NCBI GenBank assembly: GCA_030686995.1
Contig: CM060691.1
Coordinates: 57,299,338-57,363,337 of the forward strand
Origin: Artemisia argyi
Lineage: Eukaryota > Streptophyta > Magnoliopsida > Asterales > Asteraceae
Reading direction: 5' to 3'
DNA length: 64,000 nt
Under the pieces are notes generated by a model. The model made no database searches. It had not been told where the DNA came from and was given only the letters and a program-made list of their open reading frames with translations. Every line of letters begins with the position of its first letter. Position 1 is the stretch's first letter. The position numbers and the translations under genes were made by a program. Shown piece by piece: positions 23,403 to 32,650 of the stretch.

Positions 23403-26344
23403 ATGGCAATTCTAAAATTTGTCGAGGAGCACAACCAAGTGGCCTACTTACAAAAGTCAAACGAGAAGAGTGGCCCTGTTTTTCATCAGATTGTGGATTT
23501 TCTAAACACAACTCATATAAGGTATGCCTTAACTATTAATCCCACAATCTATGTCTCTCATATCAAACAGTTCTGGAACACTGTGGAGTCCATAACTCTT
23601 GAACAGGGAGATACACATGAATTTGTGGATGCTCTAAGAGCCACAGTGGATGGGGTAACTATTGATGTTACTGAGTCATCCTTGAGGAGAATTCTCCAAT
23701 TGGATGATCTCAATGGTATCATCACATTACCTAATTCAGAAATTTTCACTAATATTGCTTTAATGGGGTATGATACATCTGAACAAAAAGTTACTTTTAG
23801 AAAAAGATGTTTTTGTCTCCATTGGAGATTTTTAATTCATACTCTTTTAGATTGCCTAAGTCCTAAGAAAACTTCTTATGAACAATTTGCATCAACCATG
23901 GCTTATCCTTTGGTTTGTTTGGCAACTGATAGGACTTTCAATTTTTCAAAGTTTGTTTTCAATAATATGAAAGGCAATGTAAAGAGTCAATATAAATTTT
24001 TGATGTATCCAAGGTTTGTGCAAGTAGTGTTAAATGAGTTTCAACTGCGACCTCACAATAGAATTTATGAACCTTCCAGCCTAAAGCCAAAAGTTTTTCA
24101 AAACATGCGTAAGGCTTCAGATCTTTGGAATGGGGAGGTTCATCCACTTTTTCCTCAAATGCTTGCTAAAATTGCTCAAGTACAGGGTGAAGATGCAACC
24201 ATCCCAGTTGTATCCCAAAACACACCCACTATTGTTGTTCCTCCAATTCAACATACCCCTGCTGTAACTCACACTTATGAGAGAAGGTCTAAACAGCCAA
24301 CTTCTCTCATCTCAACATTGCATGTTGCTGAACCTTTTGGTTTAGGGACAAGCAGTGGTGGTTCAAGGCTTAATCCTAGTCCAACTAGGGAAGAGCCTGA
24401 ATCAATGCCTCATGATTCACCTCTCCCAGTAGGTTACACAGTTGGAAGTGATGAAGGCAGTGTGCAACTACCTGAGTTGATGGACATTTGTACCAACTTA
24501 GTCAAGCAGGTTCAAGCTCTGGAGAAAGGTCTGGCACAGAACAAAGAACAACATGCCACAGAGCTGAATCAATTGAAGGCTGAGATTCAAAGATTGCAGA
24601 ATGAAGTTGAGAATCTCAAGAAGAAAAGACCTACTAAAGTTGTGTTATCTTCATCATCTTCACCTCAGGATGAGTTTTCTGCAAGTTCTACTAAAGTTTT
24701 GGGAGATTCTTCCAAACAGGGGAGGAAAACAGATGCAGAGCTTAAGGGGAGGAGTAAAATTTTTGAAAAAGAGTTTGCTAAGCTCAATGATTCTAAAAGT
24801 GCTCAAGCAAGAGATGATGTAGCTGAGACTGAGGGGAGGAAATTGGATTTTGAAGATATGGATGCTGAGGCTGGTTTTAACTTTGATGATTTAGTTGGAA
24901 CTGCTCAACCAATTTCCACTGAAGCAGAACAAGTTCCCACTGATCAACCTATTTCCACTGCAAGTGAAAAAGTTCCCACTACTACTCAAGAAATTACCAC
25001 TGCAGAGGAAGAAGCTGCCAGAATAAGATCAGTTAAAGGAAAGGCTATTGTGATTGCTTCAGATCAAGAGACAAGAAAGATCTCTAAGAAAGAACAAGCT
25101 CAGATTGACTTTGATGCAAGATTGGCAGAGCAACAACAAGCTGAAGAGAATGAAAGAAAGAGAAAGCTAGAGGAAGATGAAGTTGCTAGTTTTATGGAAG
25201 CTAAGAGGTTGGATAAACTTGAAGCTGTAATGGCAGAACCAATTTCAAGTGTCTCACCAACTGTCATACATGAGAAACCTCCATTATTCACTTATGTGCC
25301 TACAGAAGAAGAGATTGACTACTTGATTAATAATGATCAAATAATCAGGAAGAAGGTTATTGAATTAATTGCAAATACAACCTTGAATGAAGAACAAAGG
25401 TCTGCTCAATTAAAAGATTTCATTCAAATGAAGAATCAGCAGGCTCTTGATGAAATCATTGGGGATGTTAGAAAAGGTCAAAAGAAGCCAAGAAAACCTA
25501 CAAAGGCACAGATTATTGCTGAGATAAAGACTTTTTGTTGCCATGTTGGTAATATGAAGATGGCTCAATTCAAAGGAATGTCACATGATCAGATTGAAGG
25601 AATTTATTACAAAACAAAAGACAAGATAGTAAATTCATTCCAATGGATCAAGAACCAATAACAATGAAGGCAAAAAGGACTGGAGTGAGTCTTGAATCAA
25701 AAGATGCAAAGAAGTTGAAGACTCAGGAATCATCTCAAGTAGAAGAGGGTCCTAGCAAGTTGACAGAAGAGCAAGTTACAAACATGTTGTTTATAGAGAC
25801 TGATGTACTTAATATTGAACCTCTACAAGCAAGATATCCAGTAGTTGGTTGGGAGATCTTTTCTGATAGTTTTGGTGTAGCTTGGAAGATCATCAGAACT
25901 GGAAGTGTCACAAGCATTTGTAGAGATTTTGAAGACATTGTTAGATCTTGTGATAGAGAAGACTTGGATACTTTGCCGAGGATTGTTCAAGATCAGTTTA
26001 AAAAGGATGAACTTGTTGATGTCAAGGCTAAGGAGTTACGGGTTCACTTCAGAAGATTATATGAACCTGACCCAAGTGATAGATATTGGAGATTTGAAGC
26101 TCATGGTACACGAACTTTGTGGAAATTCTATGATTCAAGTTCTGTGCATCATCTTTCTACTCAAGATGGAGTTGATGTCTTTATGCTGGCTGAGAAAGAA
26201 TATCCATTGAGAGCTGGAGTATTGACAGTGATGTTGTCAGAGAAGCTTAGGTGCTGGGAAAGAACTGAAGTCATAGATGATTTGCTACAAAGGATTTATG
26301 ATCAAAGTGTGAGAGTTGATAAAGAGTTAAGAAGAAGAAGATAA
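23403..26344 (+). pseudogene. Post-pol (envelope-position) accessory ORF of the inner Copia, one frameshift
   Basis: Frame 1: ATG 23403 to TAA 25661 (752 aa). A second frame, 25643-26344 (233 aa), overlaps by 19 nt. From memory, relatives in Asteraceae Copia elements, often mislabelled synaptobrevin/longin-like, read through both blocks as one protein, so I infer a 1-nt frameshift near 25620-25660. Layout: conserved N-terminal domain (about residues 1-250: MAILKFVEEHNQVAYL, Y-V-S-H-I-K-Q-F-W, L-R-R-I-L-Q-L-D-D); a Thr/Pro/Ser linker; a coiled coil near residues 360-420; repeated (I/V)(S/P)T motifs around 24915-25010; a Lys/Glu-rich helix; a C-terminal domain with R-Y-P-V-V-G-W-E and L-Y-E-P-D motifs. 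No signal peptide or membrane segment is obvious, so envelope-like describes position only. It has its own TATA box and leader. Confidence 0.75.
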
Positions 26345-26433
26345 GTGTTTGGAAGAATTCACATATCCTCATGTTTGCTGATTACTTGAAGAAACTTATT
26401 GATTTATTTATTAATCATAAGTTAGGGGAGGAT

Positions 26434-26912
26434 TGTTGGGAATTATACTAACAGTTACCACGACTAGGAGAAGATGTTACAACTGCAGAAGATTGTACTT
26501 GCAGTGGAAACTCATTACCACTGCAAGAACATATATTACCACTGCTTATTAGATAACTGTTAGGAAGTGTTTAGATAAATATAGAATAGATCTTGTGTAT
26601 ATCTTATTCTATTAGCTTTATACTTATCTTGTAGAAGAGGACTCCTTGTGCTATAAAAGGAGATTCTAGGTTAAAGGTTTGATATACGTTTTCTAGAGCT
26701 TCAAGGTGTAACCCTAGTGATATCAAGATCACTCGTATTATTATCATTAATAATATTGGAACTAATAGTTTGTTTACATACATTGTTCTTATTCATAAAA
26801 AACTGTCTTACTCACAATCAAACTTCTAAGTGTTACTAAGTAGATTCCGCATACTTAGTGATATAACTCAAAGTATTAATCTAACACAAGTTCAAGGTGT
26901 TTAGATCCATCA
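26434..26912 (+). repeat. 3' LTR of the inner Copia
   Basis: 479 bp. Differs from the 5' LTR by about five substitutions (for example CACGGC/CACGAC near the start and GTATCAA/GTATTAA near the end). Preceded by the purine tract TTAGGGGAGGAT (about 26422-26433). Confidence 0.95.
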
Positions 26913-27254
26913 GTTTGTACTCGTCGTTCTCGAAGTGACAAAGAAAAAACTCGTGGTCCTTTGTTTTTTGCTATGCCTCGTGGTTCAACATCTCATCTAG
27001 GTAATGATGATGATGAGGAGGAAAACACCTCGCGTGCTAGTACCCCATCTCCCACTACCTATGTTGATGATCTCCCTGATCTCGATTATACCCATTATCA
27101 AATTCCTCTTCCTCATGAACGTACCGATGAACTTCTCTTCACTCGTCAAACATCCATCATTAACCAACAACAACAAATGCATGAAGAAGTTCGAGGAGGA
27201 TTCAAGTACGTAGGAAAGATGTTCAGGAAGATGATGGGCAAGAAGAAGAAGTAG

Positions 27255-27607
27255 AGATGTTGATGGGTTGATACTTTGTAATATTATTGCTCTATTAGAC
27301 ATTTATGTGGCTTGTTATTTGTCCGATTTATTCGGAAATACTTGTGTTCTTTCATGTTTATTTCTTGAATGATGCTTAGCTTCTTAACTATTATCTTGTT
27401 AGGATCTTGATCATAACTTAATGCTAATATTATGCTTCTTTTAAATTTGACTTATAATATATTAGTTTACATGCTTGATTTGTTTATATATATACTTATA
27501 TTTCATCATTCCTATAGTATATGCTTCAAATAGGGCTTGCTGGAAACACACATTTGAAAAACCACCCATTTCTACAAATTTTTGATTTTTGGTCGCCTGG
27601 AAAAACA
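27255..27607. other. Spacer between the two accessory genes
   Basis: 3'UTR-like T-rich sequence of the first accessory gene, then upstream sequence of the second. No gene seen. Confidence 0.6.
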
Positions 27608-27694
27608 CCAGATGGGCGGCCCCCTTAATTTTCCTAGGCGGTCCCCTTAATTAATAAGGGGCCCGGCCTACAATTAAGGGGACCGGCCATCTGG
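27608..27694. repeat. GC-rich palindrome, copy b
   Basis: Nested palindrome. The outer arms begin CCAGATGGGCGGCCCCCTTA and end GGACCGGCCATCTGG; the inner arms are GGCGGTCCCCTTAATTAAT and AAGGGGCCCGGCC. It can form a double hairpin of about 87 bp. It stands 205 nt before ATG 27899 and 139 nt before a TATA box. Confidence 0.88.
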
Positions 27695-27832
27695 AACTGG
27701 GTTTACTGTTTTTTTTTTGCACCTTGTGACCTCTTTCTCTAGTATCAGCTACCATTTCTCCTTTTAACCCAACTGATTTTAGAATCTCATTAAACCATTT
27801 CAAAAACTTACCTAAATCAACCACTTTCATAT

Positions 27833-27839
27833 TATAAAT
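27833..27839 (+). promoter_or_regulatory. TATA box of the second accessory gene
   Basis: TATAAAT, 60 nt before ATG 27899, leaving a C/A-rich leader of about 30 nt. Confidence 0.5.
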
Positions 27840-27898
27840 TCCCTCCAAATTAACAATATTCATCTCATTCTTCATCATCTCTTTCAACCCAAACCATC

Positions 27899-28501
27899 AT
27901 GTCTTCACCTAGCACCTCCATCTCTAAGGCTTCAAAGAAACAAAATATTGTTATCATCCCTCCAAAACAACTCTTCATTGACTTAACAAATGAAGACAAC
28001 ACAACCCCATCACCTCCACCTAAATGCTCATCTCCAAGTGCACCTAATGCACCATCCAAAACACCTTCCACTCATGGAACTTCCTCATCCTCCATACCTT
28101 CAACTTCATCAATCAATAACTACATCAACTCACACTTGTTACCACCACAAGTATCATCACCACATCCTACACAAGAACCTTTTTCCACCCAACTTACCAT
28201 CTCGCTCTCACCAATAACACCACTTGATGCTCATATCTCATCTCCACCAATTACACCACAAATCTTTGCCAATCCCGTACCTTGGAGCTTACTTGAAGCT
28301 CATGGAGATACTTGCCTTTGTTGCATCCACAACCGAACCATAATCTTTGGTCTTAGAGATGAAATTCAATATATGTTTTCATATATTGAACACTTGCTTA
28401 CCAACCCACCACCACCACCAACTCCACCATCCTCACCCATTATTCCCCCACCACAATCTTCACCCATTTCTCCACCATCACCGTCATACTCTCCAAATTA
28501 A
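27899..28501 (+). CDS. Pro/Ser-rich accessory protein of the outer element (200 aa)
   Basis: Intact ORF from ATG 27899 (MSSPSTSISKASKKQ) to TAA. The N-terminal part holds L-F-I-D-L-T-N-E-D-N, reminiscent of the I-D-I/L-S/T-x-E-D motif that I remember at the start of small ORFs near the 3' end of Asteraceae Copia elements. A long Ser/Pro/Thr-rich low-complexity region follows, then a short ordered segment with Cys residues (D-T-C-L-C-C-I-H-N), R-D-E-I-Q-Y-M-F helices and a Pro-rich end. No catalytic motif. The gene has its own palindrome, TATA box and leader upstream, and AATAAA repeats at 28517-28526 shortly after the stop, so it looks like a separate transcription unit. Function unknown. Confidence 0.6.
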   Translation: MSSPSTSISKASKKQNIVIIPPKQLFIDLTNEDNTTPSPPPKCSSPSAPNAPSKTPSTHGTSSSSIPSTSSINNYINSHLLPPQVSSPHPTQEPFSTQLTISLSPITPLDAHISSPPITPQIFANPVPWSLLEAHGDTCLCCIHNRTIIFGLRDEIQYMFSYIEHLLTNPPPPPTPPSSPIIPPPQSSPISPPSPSYSPN

Positions 28502-28996
28502 GCATATGATATGCTTAATAAATAAAGTCTTTACCAACCTTTTGCTTGTAAGCTCTATGAAGCCCATGTACTCTTTGCATGATGGAATATTAGTAGTTAT
28601 CCTATGTAGTAGTTATTCTATGTAGTAGTTGTCCTATTTGTAATCTTTCTTGATGCTACTTGTATTATTGTGTTTGACACAACTTGTGCTTTAATATGTA
28701 TGCTTCTCTTTAATCATGCTTATTTATATTATTGTCACCTTATATATATTTGCATGTATATACTTGTACTTCTAATATTTTTGTCTTGCAAGCATTCCAT
28801 AGCTCATCTCCTTGGTGCCCCCGAACTAGGGGGATATTTCATCCCGTCAATATTTCACGTTTGAATCTCGTCGGCAAAACCTTTTTGATTCTACAAAAAG
28901 GGCGAGAAGTAAATATAAACTCACTAAAATACTTGTTTAAAAACTAACTTTTGAGTTAATGAGTTTAAGTTTTGTAATCATCAAAAAGGGGGAGAT
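28502..28996 (+). other. 3' non-coding region and PPT of the outer element
   Basis: Begins with AATAAATAAA (28517-28526), continues AT-rich without ORFs, and ends in the purine tract AAAAAGGGGGAGAT (28984-28996) that abuts the LTR. A phrase GGGCGAGAAG lies upstream at about 28902. Confidence 0.7.
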
Positions 28997-29564
28997 TGTT
29001 GATATAAATAATGTTTAAAAACGTTATTAATATTTCTCAATAACTCTACGTTTTGATAATCACAAAATGTAAACTAAATTAAGTCAAGATTATGACGTAA
29101 ACAAGTATTTAGTAACAAATATTTACTTCTACAACTTATATCACTTAAGATATGCATAAACTAAGCAACTTATGCATTACATGATCAAAGGAAAATTTTC
29201 TAATCACTAGAACTTTTATAAAATGTCTTAAAAATTTTATATCGTTTACAAAATTATTTTTGGAATTAAAAGAATATGTTTAAATCATTATTAATGTATG
29301 ATTTCAAATTTCTAACCAAAAATGGAAAATTTTATCCAGAAAAACCTTCCCCACAAGAGGACAAAATACTCCAATGTTCTGGAGGGGGCGACCCCTTAAT
29401 TCATAAGGCGGCCCCCTTAATCATTAAGGGGACCGGCCCCTAATTAAGGGGACCGGCCACGCTCCATAACAGTATTTTGCTCCCCTTTAAATACTGATTC
29501 ATTTCACAAATTTTTCTTACCTTTTTGCACTAAAACCTTCTGATCTCATCTCCATTTCTATCTC

Positions 29565-29598
<34 letters not shown>

Positions 29599-30266
29599 GA
29601 TCATATAATTCATAAGTCTTTGTTTCCAAGTGATCCAAAGCTTCATCCACTCAAGTGCAAAAAGAAGAACACTCCTCTACATCCATACAGTTGTAGTAGT
29701 GTTGTGATTAGTTAGTTTCATCTTGTAGTAGTGCTAGATACTTGTAAAGTGTTGTGTGAATTAGTTGATTGTAGATACTAGGTGTGTTGTAAAGTAGTGT
29801 AGTAGTTGTGATCTAGTTGTGCATAGAATAAGGTGTGAAGTAGACAAGAAGAAAAGGTGTGAAGCTATCTTGAAGAAGTTGTGAAGGTGTGAAGAGGTTG
29901 TGATTAAGTTGTGACGAAAGTTGTGGTGTGTACATTGGTGTGTAAGGTTTCTCCGCCATAAGGAGTTTGTTGACATAGTGAAGAAAACTCTTGAGTGTGG
30001 TACTCGGGGAGTAGAGTAGGGCAAGGAAGGTGTCCTTGTAGCCGAACCACTATAAATTCGCGTGTTGTGGTTTGATCTTTCTAACTCTATCTTTTCTTCA
30101 TTTTATTTCAATACTTTTATTATTAGATTAGACTTGTTTGTAATTGTTGACACTTGAATTCACCTAAGATCGAATCAAAAGTTTTTATAAGCTACAAAAG
30201 ATTTTGAAAATTAATTAAAAAGGACGTAAAACTATTCAAACCCTCACCCCCTTCTAGTTTTCCACA
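28997..30266 (+). repeat. 3' LTR of the outer element
   Basis: 1270 bp, begins TGTTGATATAAATAATG and ends CTTCTAGTTTTCCACA. It contains palindrome c, a TTTAAATA box near 29484, a poly(A) run (29566-29593), and an R/U5 block (TCCTTGTAGCCGAACCACTA ... GTGTTGTGGTTTGATC) that is also found in the Copia LTR ending at 53900. No matching 5' LTR is in the window. The sequence directly after it belongs to a gypsy element. Confidence 0.85.
29381..29462. repeat. GC-rich palindrome, copy c (in LTR)
   Basis: Nested arms: GGCGACCCCTTAATT with AATTAAGGGGACCGGCC, and inner GGCGGCCCCCTTAAT with ATTAAGGGGACCGGCC. It lies just upstream of the LTR promoter. Palindromes in this part of the LTR are reported for Sireviruses. 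Confidence 0.88.
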
Positions 30267-30369
30267 AGTTGTTTTACCGAGTGTGTTCGGTTCACGAATT
30301 CTTCTTCTAAATAGAATGGGCGTTGAGGTCCTATGAAGTCTCCATTAATCCAAGGTCCAAATCTAGAGG

Positions 30370-32479
30370 GTCTCAATTCACGTCTACCCAATGATGTGTT
30401 GGTTCCTCATCATTATCATAAGCATGCTTTTTAACATCATAGATGGACCTAGTTTCACCTTCTAATACCGCTATTTTAGACGTCTTACAATCAATCATGG
30501 CACTGGCGGTGGCTAAAATCCTCTTCCTACTAATAATGGGCATATAGTATCACTAACCATATCAAGGACATGGAAATCCGCCAAAATAGTTAATTTCCAT
30601 ATGTGTACTAACATGTCCTTAACTATTCTTACCAGATTTGCGACACTTCCGTCCGCTAAACCAATTATTACTTCTGTTTCTTCTAACTTTCATAACTTGA
30701 GAGTTGTGCAAAGGGACAAGGGAAGTAAGTTAAGGCTTGATCTTAGATCGGCTAACGTATCAAAAGCTTCAGAATTCCCTATCTTACAAGGCAAAATGAA
30801 TATACCCGGATCATCTAACTTCTTAGGCAACTTATTTTGAACAAAGTCAGTCCCATTCTTTCCCAACTTAAGCTTTTCCTCATTTTTTTCCAAGAGGGCG
30901 TTGTAATAAGGAGCACGAGTTAGACATTGATAACTGGACATTCAAGATGAAGCTCTTTGAATTCATCATCGAGATCATGTTTGGAAGGTGTTTCAATCAC
31001 TTGGTTGACCGACACATTAGTGTATGTTTTATCTTCTTGTTCTTTTTGAAAAACTTGAGTTTGTTTGAAACATGTATTAATAGCATTGACCGAGTAAAAT
31101 TGTGTACAAGAACTAGGAGATGAAACCAATGAGATGGAGTTGACGTTTAGTTTCGGGTTCTTGACAGTGAAACTTGGGAGTGCTCCCAATACTCGATCAT
31201 TTAGAACCTTTAACATGTTATCAATTTTATTGGTTATCTTGCTTTGTTGTTTATTGAAATCGGCTTCAAACTTGGTCAAACGAGCTTCTTGAGATGCCAT
31301 AAAATTGGACACCAATCCTTTAAGAGTATTGGAATTGTTGGAAGGACTATTATTGAAGGTACGGTTCGAGGATGAACCGTTTGATTGGAAATAATTCGGT
31401 GGATTTAAAGAATTGTTTTGCAAAGAGTTTTGGTTTTGTTTCCACCTAAAGTTAGGGTGAATCTTCCAATATGGGTTCTATGAATCACCATAAGTGTTTT
31501 GCTGGGGTTTTGCTCGTAGTCCGAAAAAGCTTGTTCGGGGAGTTCCATGCAATCACGAATGTCATGGGGACAACTACAATACTCACATGAAGAAGTGATT
31601 TTGTTCACTTGACTTGAAGCTTTGGGAGCTTCGTAGGATTTAATGAGAAGCTTGACTTTGTCTTCAAGTTCCATGATCCTACGGTTTAGAATGCTTGAGT
31701 TATTCGAAGGCAAGGATATTGCATTGACCGTTTTGCTCAACTCGCGGGGGTCATTCCAACATTCGTTGTCATAGAGATCAAGATCTTCTATGATTCCCCA
31801 CGATTCTTCCGCATTCTTGTCACATAGCTTACCACCGGCCGCTTGGTCAAGGATTTGCCTTGTGGATTGGTTAAGATGATCGTAAAAGATTTGGACTTGA
31901 AGCCAAAGATCAATGCCGTTTATGAGGGACTTTTTGTAGTAAGTCCCTAAAACGAGTCCATGCTTCGTAAAGAGTTTCACCTTTACGTTTTTGGAACATC
32001 AAGATGTCATTCCTTAGCTTGGTAGTTCTTCTCGATGGGAAAAATTGAGCAAGGAAACGAGAAGTGAGATCATCCCAAGAGGTGATGGATCCCGCGGGTA
32101 AACGCTCAAGCCATTGACTGGCTTGGTCACGTAGAGAGATTTGGAAGAGATGCAAGCGTGTAGTCTCTTGAGTTTCAACATCAAGGTCTATAGAATCTAT
32201 GATTTTAAGGAAATACTTGAGATGTTGGTTTGGATCTTCGAAACGAAGTCAATGGAATGCACATCCGCTTTGCACCAATCGGATGGTGTCGAATCGCAAT
32301 GGAGACACATTGGCTCTTCGGGGGAGCTCAATGGTGTTTCGATAGCCTTGGTGGCTAGATCGGGAGTATTCACCTAAAGTACGGGCTCTAGGTTGTTCGG
32401 GTGGGTCTTGGTAGTTTGGTGGTTCTTGGGGTGGTTGTTGTGGCTGGATGATGGGATCGAAGATGCCGTTATTCACCAT
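30370..32479 (-). pseudogene. gypsy gag-protease remnant
   Basis: ATG 32479 (MVNNGIFDPIIQPQQPPQEP) opens a Pro-rich N-terminus. After frameshifts comes the gag core at 32155-31910 (R-D-Q-A-S-Q-W-L-E-R-L-P-A-G-S-I-T-S-W-D-D-L, F-F-P-S-R-R-T-T-K-L-R-N-D-I), then 31980-31405 with a Cys/His motif (C-E-Y-C-S-C-P-H-D-I-R-D-C). A linker follows (31423-30920) with F-M-A-S-Q-E-A-R-L-T-K-F-E. The protease block (30941-30690 and on) reads L-P-K-K-L-D-D-P-G-I-F-I-L-P-C and then A-D-L-R-S-S-L-N-L-L-P-L-S, where the family has D-L-G-A-S. The active-site Gly is thus Arg. Weak similarity continues to about 30370. At least three frameshifts and several stops; non-functional. Confidence 0.8.
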
Positions 32480-32627
32480 GATGGCGAATGAGGAGAATTA
32501 CAAACAAAAGGCACGAAGAAAAGATACACTAAAGAAAACTAATAAAAAGAAAATAAAAATATTACTTGATAGAAATCTAGTGAGTAGACCTAAACGAGAT
32601 AGAAATCAAACCTAAGCAATAACTATT

Positions 32628-32644
32628 CCCCGGCAGCGGTGCCA
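32628..32644 (-). other. Primer-binding site of gypsy element
   Basis: The minus strand reads TGGCACCGCTGCCGGGG, six bases inside the LTR end. This matches the tRNA-Asp type site TGGCGCCGTTGCCGGGG of Athila/Tat elements with two differences. Confidence 0.75.
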
Positions 32645-32650
32645 AAAACT

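Larger units (their letters stand above)
15100..26912 (+). mobile_element. 11.8-kb Copia (Sirevirus-like) retrotransposon with antisense gene and post-pol ORF
   Basis: Complete element: LTRs 15100-15578 and 26434-26912 (479 bp each, TG...CA), 5-bp duplication GTTTG (15095-15099, 26913-26917), PBS at 15581, PPT just before 26434. Order: gag (15643-18323), pol with protease, integrase, RT, RNase H (18302-21750), antisense gene (22477-22022, minus), then a large ORF (23403-26344). Integrase ahead of RT defines Copia; a long gag and an extra ORF between pol and the 3' LTR fit Sirevirus-like elements. The LTRs differ at about five positions (99%), a recent insertion. Yet gag has two stops and a frameshift, pol one stop and one frameshift, and the last ORF a frameshift. 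Confidence 0.93.
14235..27254 (+). pseudogene. Retrotransposon accessory gene ('putative plant transposon protein' family), split by a Copia element
   Basis: Exon sequence runs from ATG 14235 to 15099 and resumes at 26918-27254; between them lies the 15100-26912 Copia. Reading the second copy of the target GTTTG as part of the gene keeps the frame exactly, so the gene was open at this point before insertion. The 5' half has Y-Y-R-P-I-E-N-R-N, F-Y-S-Q, A-Q-F-G-Q-I-L-R-I-P, W-E-E-L-I-R-E-N and G-G-H-R-D-H motifs. The 3' half has an acidic D-D-D-E-E-E-N-T-S-R-A-S-T-P-S-P stretch, a paired-helix segment around T-R-Q-T-S-I-I-N-Q-Q-Q-Q and a basic Lys end. This is the layout of the Asteraceae family I remember under the label putative plant transposon protein. 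A 1-nt frameshift near 14500-14528 precedes the insertion, so it may already have been dead. Molecular role unknown. Confidence 0.75.
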
